DNA of 6,441 bases from UBA7312 sp002715345 (GTDB lineage: Bacteria > Bacteroidota > Bacteroidia > Flavobacteriales > UBA7312), in NCBI GenBank assembly GCA_964009845.1, contig CAXGIQ010000082.1:1-6441 (forward strand). Reading direction: 5' to 3'. Positions within the stretch are counted from its first letter, which is position 1. Each line of letters opens with the position of its first letter. The notes beneath the pieces were generated by a model. The model did no database searches and was not told the origin of the DNA. It saw only the letters and a list, made by a program, of their open reading frames with translations. Positions 1-5,624 of this stretch are shown piece by piece. Both the position numbers and the translations under genes were made by a program.

Positions 1-850
1 CTTTTACCTTATCACTTTTGTGCTCCTTATGAAGACTGTCGGTTACCAACAGTTCTGAAATTTTTGAATTTTCTAAACGCTCGTAAGCAATGCCAGAAAG
101 GATGGCGTGTGTACAACATGCTCTCACGCTGTTGGCGCCATTTTCCATCATCAAGTCAGCTGCTTTGGTTAGTGTTCCAGCAGTGTCCACCATATCGTCA
201 ATCAATACAATATCTTTTTCTTTCACATCACCAATCAGCATCATTTTACTTACTTCGTTTGCTTTTTCTCTATGTTTATAACAAACCACTACTTCCGTAT
301 TTAAATACTTAGCATAAGTGTTGGCTCTTTTTGTTCCTCCCATATCTGGAGAAGCAATACACAGATTTGGTAAATTCAAGCTTTCTAAATAAGGTAAGAA
401 CAAAGTAGAAGCATACAAATGATCTACTGGCACCTCAAAAAATCCTTGAATTTGATCTGCGTGTAAATCCATTGTCATAATACGATCTACACCAGCGGCA
501 GTCAATAAGTTGGCTACCAACTTAGCCCCAATCGGCACCCTTGGCTTACCTTTCTTGTCTTGACGCGCATACCCAAAATACGGCATTACAGCTACAATTT
601 TGTGTGCCGAAGCACGCTTAGCTGCATCAATCATCAGCAATAATTCCATCAGGTTTTCTGATGGCGGAGGAGTAGATTGTACAATAAACACATCGCAGCC
701 TCTTACCGTTTCATCAAAAGATGGTTCAAACTCCCCATCGCTAAAGTGTACGGTAGAAACATCTCCTAAGGAAACTCCAAATCTTTTAGCGATTTTTTCG
801 GCCATGTCTTGGCTTGCGTTTCCTGCAAATATTTTTACTACTGATTTCAT
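1..850 (-). CDS. prs: Ribose-phosphate pyrophosphokinase (PRPP synthase), 3' end cut by window edge
   Basis: Cytoplasmic enzyme that transfers pyrophosphate from ATP to ribose 5-phosphate, giving PRPP for purine, pyrimidine, histidine, tryptophan and NAD synthesis. Reading the complement from the ATG at 850-848 gives 283 uninterrupted residues. Visible family landmarks are the N-terminal FSDGE segment (36-40), the ATP-binding flexible loop YFGYARQDKK (91-100), MDLHADQIQGFF (127-138) with the conserved His130, and the PRPP-binding loop DDMVDTAGT (218-226). The usual length is about 310-320 residues, so roughly the last 30 lie beyond position 1. The start is supported by a Bacteroidota promoter whose predicted transcript begins about 13 nt upstream. 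No Shine-Dalgarno is visible. It is divergent from the tRNA-Leu gene. Family assignment is secure; the missing end is due to the window and is not a truncation. Confidence 0.97.
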   Translation of the reverse strand, partial: MKSVVKIFAGNASQDMAEKIAKRFGVSLGDVSTVHFSDGEFEPSFDETVRGCDVFIVQSTPPPSENLMELLLMIDAAKRASAHKIVAVMPYFGYARQDKKGKPRVPIGAKLVANLLTAAGVDRIMTMDLHADQIQGFFEVPVDHLYASTLFLPYLESLNLPNLCIASPDMGGTKRANTYAKYLNTEVVVCYKHREKANEVSKMMLIGDVKEKDIVLIDDMVDTAGTLTKAADLMMENGANSVRACCTHAILSGIAYERLENSKISELLVTDSLHKEHKSDKVK

Positions 851-868
851 GCTTTAATAAATGGGCGA

Positions 869-901
869 CAAATATAGAAAAATTGCCTTGTATAGAGACA
901 A
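869..901 (-). promoter_or_regulatory. Bacteroidota-type promoter of prs
   Basis: On the minus strand TATATTTG (876-869) matches the Bacteroidota -7 consensus TAnnTTTG. A TTG (901-899) lies 22 nt upstream, within the usual 17-23 range. Predicted transcription starts near 863, leaving a leader of only about 13 nt before the prs ATG. Inferred from the motif only. Confidence 0.65.
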
Positions 902-916
902 TTTTTTCGCTTTCGT

Positions 917-946
917 TTGTAGGGGTAAAACAAATGCCTACTTTTG
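917..946 (+). promoter_or_regulatory. Bacteroidota-type promoter of tRNA-Leu
   Basis: TTG (917-919), a 19-nt spacer and TACTTTTG (939-946) fit the TTG-N19-TAnnTTTG consensus exactly. Transcription would begin about 17 nt before the mature tRNA 5' end at 969, leaving a short leader for RNase P to remove. Confidence 0.7.
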
Positions 947-968
947 CAGTCCGTTTTTTGAAAAACTA

Positions 969-1052
969 GCCCGAGTGGCGGAATTGGTAGACGCGCTGGA
1001 TTCAAAATCCAGTGGTAGCAATATCGTGCCGGTTCGACCCCGGCCTCGGGTA
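969..1052 (+). tRNA. tRNA-Leu (anticodon CAA)
   Basis: A class II tRNA of 84 nt that reads UUG leucine codons. The acceptor stem GCCCGAG (969-975) pairs with CTCGGGT (1045-1051, one G-U pair), with discriminator A1052. The D-arm region holds GAATTGGTAG. The anticodon stem CTGGA/TCCAG (996-1000/1008-1012) encloses TTCAAAA, with anticodon CAA at 1003-1005. The long variable arm (1013-1027) folds into a 4-bp stem closed by a GCAA tetraloop, as expected for leucine tRNAs. The T-arm is GCCGG-TTCGACC-CCGGC (1028-1044). CCA is not encoded, so it must be added after transcription. It has its own promoter and terminator. Confidence 0.97.
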
Positions 1053-1053
1053 C

Positions 1054-1084
1054 AAAAGCGCTCGCTTTCAAGGGCGCTTTTTTT
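1054..1084 (+). terminator. Rho-independent terminator after tRNA-Leu
   Basis: AAAAGCGC (1054-1061) pairs with GCGCTTTT (1074-1081), and the 3' arm runs into a stretch of seven T (1078-1084). It begins 1 nt after the mature tRNA 3' end and separates the tRNA from the deaminase gene. Confidence 0.75.
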
Positions 1085-1112
1085 GTATCTTGCCTTTTCA
1101 TTTTTTCACGGT

Positions 1113-1544
1113 ATGACTGAAAAACAAAAACGATACGATAGAGCTTATTTACGCATGGCTTTGGAGTGGGCTAAACTCTCGCATTGCCACCGCAAAAAAG
1201 TAGGCGCACTTATTGTAAAAGACAGGATAATTATTTCGGATGGCTACAACGGATGTCCTTCTGGCTTCGAAAATGAATGCGAAGATAGCGAAGGAAATAC
1301 CAAGTGGTATGTGTTGCATGCCGAAGCCAATGCCATTTCCAAAACAGCTAGTTCTACCCACAACTGCAAGGGTGCTACGCTATACCTCACCATGTCTCCT
1401 TGTAAAGATTGCAGTAAACTGGTGCATCAAGCAGGTATTAGTCGGTTGGTTTACCTCAACGAGTACAAAGACACTTCCGGCATCGATTTTTTAATAAAAG
1501 CAGGAGTAGAAGTTGTTCATTTTACCGAGTTAGTCAATGCGTAA
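1113..1544 (+). CDS. dCMP deaminase family protein (ComEB-like, zinc-dependent)
   Basis: A 143-residue cytoplasmic protein of the cytidine/deoxycytidylate deaminase superfamily. Members of this subfamily convert dCMP to dUMP, the precursor for thymidylate. The zinc motif is visible as HAE (69-71) and PCKDC (96-100). By family knowledge His69, Cys97 and Cys100 bind zinc and Glu71 is the catalytic proton shuttle. YNGCPSGF (45-52) matches the substrate-side motif of dCMP deaminases. The ATG at 1113 is chosen because the open frame further upstream runs through the tRNA and its terminator, while residues from MTEKQKR onward match the family N-terminus. No Shine-Dalgarno is visible. The last 8 bp overlap the S41 protease gene. 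TATCTTG at 1086-1092 is only a weak -7 match, so the promoter is uncertain. Riboflavin-type or tRNA deaminase activity is less likely given the length and motifs. Confidence 0.92.
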   Translation: MTEKQKRYDRAYLRMALEWAKLSHCHRKKVGALIVKDRIIISDGYNGCPSGFENECEDSEGNTKWYVLHAEANAISKTASSTHNCKGATLYLTMSPCKDCSKLVHQAGISRLVYLNEYKDTSGIDFLIKAGVEVVHFTELVNA

Positions 1545-3111
1545 AGAAAGTCATTTCAGTCCCATCATTTTTGCTCTTATTTTAATTGCAGGTATTGGGC
1601 TAGGTTATTCCCTTAACTTCTATAGCAGTAATAATACTCCAGAGAGCAATAAATTCAATTTAATCTTGCATCAGCTAGAAGAATTGTATGTGGATTCTTT
1701 AGCAAAAGAGGAACTTGTAGAAAAAGCAGTAGAGAATTTATTGACTGAATTAGACCCCCACTCCTCTTACATTCCTGCCAAAGATTTAGAAGCCATTAAC
1801 GAGCCGATGGAAGGAAGTTTTGATGGTATTGGTGTGGAATTTAACCTAAAGGATGATACTATTTTGGTAGTAGCTCCTATCTCTGGAGGACCTTCAGAAA
1901 GAGTAGGCATTCGTGCTGGAGACAAAATTGTGCGTGTAAATGGAGAAGTGATTGCAGGCACCGACCTTACCAACCAAAAAGTGTTTGATTTACTACGTGG
2001 AGAAAGAGGCACAAAAGTGGTAGTAGGCATCTTAAGAGTAGGAGAAAAGGAACTCATCGATTTTGACATTATACGCGGAAAAATTCCTATCCATTCCATA
2101 GATGTGGCTTATATGGTAGATCATGAACTGGGCTACATTAAGGTGAATCGTTTTTCGGCTACCACTTATGATGAGTTTAAAGTGGCTAGTGAAGAATTGC
2201 TGAATGAAGGCATGCAAAAATTGTTGCTCGACTTACGCAACAACCCTGGCGGCTATTTGGGTGCAGCCATTAATATGGCCAATGAATTTTTAGACGACAA
2301 CAAACTGATTGTATATACCGAAGGACGTAGCAGAGAGAAAGAGGAATATTTTTCCAATGCCTTTGGTCGTTTGTTGGGTACCGAAGTGGTCGTGCTGATT
2401 GATGAGGGCTCAGCATCCGCTTCTGAAATTGTAGCAGGCGCCCTGCAAGATAATGATAGAGGAACGGTTGCCGGCAGGCGTTCGTTTGGAAAAGGTTTGG
2501 TGCAAGAACATTTTGAACATCATGATGGCTCAGCTTTCCGTATTACCACACAGCGCTACTACACCCCCACAGGAAGATGCATCCAAAAACCGTATGAAAA
2601 CGGTGACAAGGATTCCTACGATAACGATTGGATGACACGCTTAGAAAGTGGTGAACTTACCTCTAAAGACAGCATCAATTTTGCGGATAGCTTGATGTTT
2701 CTCACACCTAAAGGTAAAATCGTTTACGGTGGTGGTGGAATCATGCCAGATGTATTTATTCCGCTTGATACCAATAGCTATCACCAAAGTATTGCCAAAG
2801 CCAACCGCAAGGATTTGGTACGCAGTTTTGCTTTCGATTACACCAATCAGAACCGAGCAGAACTAGAGGCCCTAAATCTAGAGGTCTTTATGCAATTTTT
2901 TGAAATTGAAGCTCATACTTGGAACGCTTTGGCAAAACAATGTGCAGATGCAGGCGTTGAGTTGCAGATGAGTGAATGGACTATGGAGGACAGAAAAATT
3001 ATCAGCACACAATTGAAAGCCTTTATTGCACGCAATATTTGGAATAATGCAGGATTCTATCCCGTTATCCACCAAATAGATGAAACCTTTCAAGAAGCGA
3101 TTAGATTGTAA
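1537..3111 (+). CDS. S41-family carboxyl-terminal processing protease (CtpA/Prc type)
   Basis: A 524-residue serine protease that in characterised relatives trims or degrades envelope proteins from their C-termini. Residues about 8-25 form a hydrophobic signal anchor with no lipobox, so the body should be periplasmic. An N-terminal helical segment with LDPHSSYIP is followed by a PDZ domain from about residue 93 (GSFDGIGVEF) to 172, then the S41 domain containing LRNNPGG. The Ser-Lys-Gln triad is intact: SASASEI with Ser294, SFGKG with Lys319 (25 residues later, the spacing seen in E. coli Prc and B. subtilis CtpB) and Gln323. GGGGIMPDVF follows, then about 130 further residues, making it longer than minimal CtpA but usual for Bacteroidota homologues. 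The ATG lies inside the deaminase gene (8-bp overlap), suggesting translational coupling. The specific substrate cannot be read from the sequence. Confidence 0.95.
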   Translation: MRKESHFSPIIFALILIAGIGLGYSLNFYSSNNTPESNKFNLILHQLEELYVDSLAKEELVEKAVENLLTELDPHSSYIPAKDLEAINEPMEGSFDGIGVEFNLKDDTILVVAPISGGPSERVGIRAGDKIVRVNGEVIAGTDLTNQKVFDLLRGERGTKVVVGILRVGEKELIDFDIIRGKIPIHSIDVAYMVDHELGYIKVNRFSATTYDEFKVASEELLNEGMQKLLLDLRNNPGGYLGAAINMANEFLDDNKLIVYTEGRSREKEEYFSNAFGRLLGTEVVVLIDEGSASASEIVAGALQDNDRGTVAGRRSFGKGLVQEHFEHHDGSAFRITTQRYYTPTGRCIQKPYENGDKDSYDNDWMTRLESGELTSKDSINFADSLMFLTPKGKIVYGGGGIMPDVFIPLDTNSYHQSIAKANRKDLVRSFAFDYTNQNRAELEALNLEVFMQFFEIEAHTWNALAKQCADAGVELQMSEWTMEDRKIISTQLKAFIARNIWNNAGFYPVIHQIDETFQEAIRL

Positions 3112-3116
3112 ATCCT

Positions 3117-3124
3117 TATCTTTG
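3117..3124 (+). promoter_or_regulatory. -7 box of probable sod promoter
   Basis: TATCTTTG matches TAnnTTTG exactly and begins 5 nt after the protease stop codon. Predicted transcription starts near 3130, giving a leader of about 32 nt before the sod ATG at 3162. No clean TTG sits 17-23 nt upstream (only a TTT run near 3088), so the -33 element is weak. Confidence 0.5.
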
Positions 3125-3161
3125 CGCGAAAGATATTACCAATTTATAAAAACAAATAATT

Positions 3162-3758
3162 ATGGCTTTTGAATTACCAAATTTACCATATGCACACGAT
3201 GCACTAGAGCCGCACATTGATGCGCGTACGATGAAGATCCACTACGGAAAACACCATGCAGGATACACTACTAAATTAAACGCTGCCATTGCGGGAACAA
3301 ATGCTGAAGGCAAAAGCATTGAGGAGATTTTAGCTACTCCAAACTTATCGGCAGGGGTAAGAAATAATGGTGGCGGTTTTTACAACCACTGCTTATTTTG
3401 GAGTGTAATGAGCCCGATCGGTGGCGGTGAACCAACAGGTGCTGTGGCAGCAGCTATCAATACTGCTTTCGGTTCTTTCGATGCTTTTAAAGATGCTTTC
3501 TCTAAAGCAGCAGCTACACAGTTCGGTTCGGGCTGGGCTTGGCTATGTACAAAAGATGGAAAAGTAAGTGTTTGCTCTACCCCTAACCAAGACAACCCAT
3601 TGATGGATGGCGGTTCTTGCGGCACTCCTATTTTAGGAATTGATGTGTGGGAACATGCTTACTACCTGAACTACCAAAACAGAAGACCAGACTACATCAA
3701 AGCTTTCTTTAATGTAGTAAACTGGGAAGAAGTGAACAGAAGATTTAAGAACGCATAA
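3162..3758 (+). CDS. sodA: Superoxide dismutase, Fe/Mn family (Mn-type signature)
   Basis: A 198-residue cytoplasmic enzyme (no signal peptide) that dismutates superoxide to oxygen and hydrogen peroxide. The four metal ligands are visible: His27 in IHYGKHH, His76 in FYNHCLFW, Asp161 and His165 in DVWEHAYYLNYQ. GSGWAWL (122-128) is also present. The metal-discriminating positions favour manganese: glycines precede the second His (GGGFYNH, 70-76) where Fe enzymes have Gln, and the active-site Gln comes from NQD (Gln143). Some Bacteroidota enzymes accept either metal, so this does not prove specificity. The leader is A-rich with no Shine-Dalgarno. The gene has its own -7 box and terminator and is probably transcribed alone. 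Length and ligand spacing are normal for the family. Confidence 0.96.
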   Translation: MAFELPNLPYAHDALEPHIDARTMKIHYGKHHAGYTTKLNAAIAGTNAEGKSIEEILATPNLSAGVRNNGGGFYNHCLFWSVMSPIGGGEPTGAVAAAINTAFGSFDAFKDAFSKAAATQFGSGWAWLCTKDGKVSVCSTPNQDNPLMDGGSCGTPILGIDVWEHAYYLNYQNRRPDYIKAFFNVVNWEEVNRRFKNA

Positions 3759-3778
3759 GCGCTTAATCATATAGAAGT

Positions 3779-3806
3779 AAAAACCCGCCAATTGGTGGGT
3801 TTTTTT
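3779..3806 (+). terminator. Strong Rho-independent terminator after sod
   Basis: AAAAACCCGCC (3779-3789) pairs with GGTGGGTTTTT (3794-3804) across an AATT loop, with one G-T pair. It is followed by seven T (3800-3806). It marks the end of the conserved block; DNA beyond it is much richer in A and T. Confidence 0.88.
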
Positions 3807-3926
3807 GGAATAACAAATACAGGCTTTTTTAAATTGATGACTCTTTCCTGCTAAAATTATAGGCCCCTTACCTACAAATAAAAATTCTATATCTTAAGAA
3901 TAAAAATATTTAACATAACACAAATA
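3807..3926. other. AT-rich intergenic stretch, nothing recognised
   Basis: No open frame, RNA-like fold or TAnnTTTG promoter box could be supported here. It contains CCTACAA (about 3870), a short word that recurs in similar form upstream of the two lipoprotein genes at 4323 and 6291. Confidence 0.4.
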
Positions 3927-4239
3927 ATGATTTTATCAAGGTTACTTTTATGGTTATCAGGAGCAGATAAAGAATATAAAAAAGTTAAGAAGTTAACTCA
4001 AAAAGATTCTTAGATTAACATGGAAAAAATATAAAAAATCGATGTCTGACTTAAAGAAGGCTTCTGAAGAGGCTGATGTTGCTTTCAAAGAACTCTTGGA
4101 AGAGCAAAAGGATTCTAGTACAGATATAAAAGATAATAATTCTGTTGCTGATGAGATTTTTAAACTTGCAGAATTACAAGAAAAAGGCTTGTTGACTGAT
4201 AAAGAATTTAATGATTAAAAGAATAAACTTTTAAAATAA
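3927..4239 (+). pseudogene. Probable broken SHOCT-domain gene (one frameshift, one nonsense codon)
   Basis: Three pieces read as one roughly 103-residue protein if two small changes are undone. From ATG 3927 the frame gives MILSRLLLWLSG, a hydrophobic helix, then a Lys-rich stretch ending in TAG at 4011. If one A is dropped from the run CAAAAAG near 4000-4005, the frame continues as TQKILRLTWKKY into the open frame holding MSDLKKASEE at 4042. That frame ends at TAA 4216-4218, yet the codons after it read KNKLLK up to a second TAA at 4237. A TTA (Leu) in place of the first TAA would complete a SHOCT helix pair (LAELQEKGLLTDKEF, then a DLKNKLL ending). SHOCT is a short C-terminal oligomerisation-type domain found on many membrane proteins; its role here is unknown. 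Lesions could be true decay or sequencing errors. Confidence 0.5.
4042..4218 (+). CDS. Small SHOCT-domain protein (surviving open frame of the broken gene)
   Basis: This is the longest intact open frame within the broken locus, 58 residues from ATG 4042. Residues 1-30 are charged and helical (KKASEEADVAF, KELLEEQKD) and a Ser/Asp-rich linker follows. The C-terminus (from about 36) matches the SHOCT pattern: hydrophobic helix IFKLAELQEKG, turn LLT, then DKEFND. The canonical second helix needs about seven more residues, and those are encoded immediately after the stop codon. If expressed, it would be a soluble, truncated SHOCT protein lacking the hydrophobic N-terminus encoded at 3927. No promoter or Shine-Dalgarno supports an independent start here, so it may not be made. 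Function is not inferable beyond possible self-association. Confidence 0.4.
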   Translation: MSDLKKASEEADVAFKELLEEQKDSSTDIKDNNSVADEIFKLAELQEKGLLTDKEFND

Positions 4240-4249
4240 AAGAAGAATT

Positions 4250-4333
4250 ATGGGGATATTTGATTGGTGTATTAAAAAAATCAATGTAAAAAATAACCCA
4301 CAACTACGGTCGCAGTATAAATATGAAAACTAA
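4250..4333 (+). CDS. Possible 27-residue leader or micro-ORF, unrecognised
   Basis: The frame from ATG 4250 begins MGIFDWCIKK and ends at TAA 4331-4333. It overlaps the start of the following lipoprotein gene (ATG 4323) by 11 nt in a different frame. The amphipathic start resembles N-termini of some small membrane-associated proteins, but no family is recognisable. The overlap geometry would allow translational coupling to the lipoprotein. It is short enough to occur by chance in AT-rich DNA. Confidence 0.2.
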   Translation: MGIFDWCIKKINVKNNPQLRSQYKYEN

Positions 4334-4556
4334 TTTATTATTTGCCTTACTTACCATTGTTATCACACTATTTTCTTGTGAAAAAAAATGTTTATGTGAG
4401 TCTGTTGTATATGAAAGTACATTTGAAACAAGTTATGAATGGGTAGAAAGTAGTAGGGAACCTACAAATGAATGTTCTGAAGATTCAGTTTCTAGTACAT
4501 TTCTAGATTCCAATGGGAACATTTCATATGTAAGAACTGTTTTGGAGTGTGATTAA
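4323..4556 (+). CDS. Small putative lipoprotein, function unknown
   Basis: A 77-residue protein with a classic lipoprotein signal: Lys2, a hydrophobic core (residues 5-17) and a lipobox LFSC with the lipidated Cys19. Signal peptidase II processing should leave a 59-residue mature protein anchored to the envelope. The residues after Cys19 (EKK) do not clearly match the acidic export signals described for surface lipoproteins of this phylum, so the final membrane face is uncertain. Mature Cys23, Cys25, Cys51 and Cys76 could form two disulfides. The rest is rich in Ser, Glu and Thr. No family recognised. Promoter not identified: 4250-4322 has no clean TAnnTTTG. It lies between two probably decayed genes, so it may be a recent acquisition. 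Confidence 0.75.
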   Translation: MKTNLLFALLTIVITLFSCEKKCLCESVVYESTFETSYEWVESSREPTNECSEDSVSSTFLDSNGNISYVRTVLECD

Positions 4557-4653
4557 TAATCAATAAAAAATTAAAAGTCTATTTTGATTTTAAATTAAAT
4601 ATTATTTCATCAAAAGTCTCAAATATTCTGAGTATATCTTTAAAGTTTGGAGT
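4557..4653. other. Very AT-rich spacer, no gene supported
   Basis: G and C make up only 9 of 60 bases in 4561-4620. No terminator with a clear stem and no promoter box was found. A minus-strand frame without a start codon crosses it (4579-4725) but is not called. Confidence 0.4.
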
Positions 4654-4885
4654 ATGAATAGAATGCAAAAAATCTGTAATTAGACAGGCTTTACTAATTG
4701 CAGGAGTAGGATGTTTTTTTTCTTTTTAGGACATTTTATAGGTTTTGAAATACAAAAACTTTTATTCTTAGATTTTAGTAATTATTGGAGCCATTATCTA
4801 TAATATTTGGCATGAAATTACAAATGAATGCATAATTTTAATTTCTGGTATGACAATGGGCCTAATGAATACTCTGAGTTTTTAA
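4654..4885 (+). pseudogene. Probable remnant of a small membrane protein (frameshifted)
   Basis: No single frame is open, but consecutive frames join into a plausible protein of about 75 residues. From the ATGs at 4654/4663 the text becomes KKSVIRQALLIAGVG, a positively charged start and first hydrophobic helix. At the eight-T run (4713-4720) it shifts to a frame reading FFLGHFIGFEIQKLLFLDF. Near 4780-4793 it shifts back to the earlier frame, giving IIGAIIYNIWHE and then a third hydrophobic stretch, IILISGMTMGLMN, with a stop at 4883-4885. The +1/-1 pattern at a homopolymer could be mutational decay or sequencing error. No family recognised. The opposite strand also has an open stretch here (4579-4725), so the assignment is tentative. 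Confidence 0.38.
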
Positions 4886-4889
4886 AAAT

Positions 4890-4917
4890 AAAAAAACCGA
4901 CTTTAAAAAGCCGGTTT
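4890..4917 (-). terminator. Rho-independent terminator of the yceI-family gene
   Basis: On the minus strand AAACCG (4917-4912) pairs with CGGTTT (4899-4894), extended inward by CTT/AAG after one mismatch. Seven T follow (4896-4890). It lies about 25 nt past the stop codon of the gene ending at 4943. Confidence 0.75.
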
Positions 4918-4942
4918 CAAAACAAGTGTAAAATTAACAGAG

Positions 4943-5572
4943 TTAATTTTTATAAGCGATTACAACGGACAAATTAAATTCATCATAAATCATTTTATCG
5001 CCTAAATTTTCGAAAAAGGCACCTGAACCGTACCTTACATTGAACTTAGATCTATCAATAACTAAGTCTGCTTTAGCAATGCCATCTTTGATGTTAGCGT
5101 TAAATGCTATCTCCTGCTTTACTCCCTTGATTTCTATTATACCTTTTATTTTATAAGTATCGTTAGAAATTTTTTCTGAATTTATAATTTCGAGTTCAGC
5201 GGTTGGGTAATATTTTGTGCCGAAAAAATCATCTGATAATAGATGCCCTTCGAGTTGTTCTTTTGGTTCACCAACTAAATCAGTACAATTTATTGAATTC
5301 ATATCTATCTTAATGTTACCTCCTGTAAGCATATTATCTTCAAAGTGTAAATGAGCATCAGAGATGGCTACATTACCTTCATGTGAACCTGTAACTTTTT
5401 TTGCTAACCATTTAACAGTGCTATTAGAAATAAGAACGTCTTTGGTTATGGATTTTTCTGAATGTGTGTGTGTTTCTTTGCTAGCGCTACATCCACAAGA
5501 TTTGCATGCTAGTACATTGAAGTTTATCGAAAAAGATAAAACTAAAAATGTTAAAAATTTAATTGATTTCAT
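4943..5572 (-). CDS. YceI-family lipoprotein (polyisoprenoid-binding-type fold)
   Basis: A 209-residue envelope protein. The ATG at 5572 gives MKSIKF, a hydrophobic core and the lipobox VLAC with lipidated Cys23. The alternative in-frame ATG at 5608 lies upstream of the predicted transcript start and would bury the signal peptide, so it is rejected. Just after Cys23 come Cys26 and Cys28 (CKSCGC) and HTH (35-37), a possible metal or redox patch. The YceI beta-barrel domain spans about residues 45-207, with VKWLAKKVTGSHEG (53-66) and DRSKFNVRYGSG (173-184) as recognisable blocks. A crystallised family member binds a long polyisoprenoid chain inside the barrel; a carrier or storage role for such a lipid is inferred here, not shown. 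Transcribed alone, with its own promoter and terminator, divergent from the Aba4 pair. Confidence 0.9.
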   Translation of the reverse strand: MKSIKFLTFLVLSFSINFNVLACKSCGCSASKETHTHSEKSITKDVLISNSTVKWLAKKVTGSHEGNVAISDAHLHFEDNMLTGGNIKIDMNSINCTDLVGEPKEQLEGHLLSDDFFGTKYYPTAELEIINSEKISNDTYKIKGIIEIKGVKQEIAFNANIKDGIAKADLVIDRSKFNVRYGSGAFFENLGDKMIYDEFNLSVVIAYKN

Positions 5573-5589
5573 ATTTTTGTATAATTTTG
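5563..5589 (+). promoter_or_regulatory. Candidate promoter of the two-gene membrane-protein unit
   Basis: TAATTTTG (5582-5589) fits the -7 consensus on the plus strand. The nearest TTG (5563-5565) is 16 nt upstream, slightly short of the usual range. Transcription would begin near 5595, about 15 nt before ATG 5610. It faces the yceI promoter directly. Confidence 0.45.
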
Positions 5590-5595
5590 ATGCTG

Positions 5596-5624
5596 CAAAT
5601 CTATACAAAATGTTTTTAAAACAA
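5596..5624 (-). promoter_or_regulatory. Bacteroidota-type promoter of the yceI-family gene
   Basis: Minus-strand TAGATTTG (5603-5596) fits TAnnTTTG, with TTG (5624-5622) 18 nt upstream. Transcription would start near 5590, about 18 nt before the chosen ATG at 5572 and downstream of the rejected ATG at 5608. Confidence 0.65.

Noticed and set aside
64..857. Plus-strand open frames of 60-85 residues within 64-312 and 600-857
   Set aside because: They lie antisense to prs, whose conserved motifs are unambiguous; they show no family features.
847..1101. 84-residue minus-strand open frame antisense to the tRNA
   Set aside because: Its text (GVEPARYCYHW, then PARLPIPPLG) is the well-known spurious translation of the complement of a leucine tRNA gene; it also overlaps both divergent promoters.
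861..1112. In-frame upstream extension of the dCMP deaminase
   Set aside because: It reads through the promoter, the tRNA-Leu and its terminator. The family-like N-terminus begins at ATG 1113.
1767..3625. Several 60-110 residue frames on either strand inside the protease and sod genes
   Set aside because: They are alternative-frame shadows of genes with intact catalytic or metal-binding residues.
4579..4725. 48-codon minus-strand open frame (contains TDFLHSIHTPNF and DILRIFETFDE)
   Set aside because: It has no start codon, and upstream minus frames are closed by stops. The text looks protein-like, so a remnant of another gene is possible, but it overlaps the better supported plus-strand remnant.
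5573..5608. Longer N-terminus of the YceI protein from the ATG at 5608
   Set aside because: The minus-strand -7 box (5603-5596) lies inside this extension, so the codon would not be transcribed, and the extra 12 residues would precede a complete lipoprotein signal.
5364..5609. Plus-strand extension of the 63-residue membrane protein
   Set aside because: It is antisense to the YceI coding and signal-peptide region and lies upstream of the predicted transcript start near 5595.
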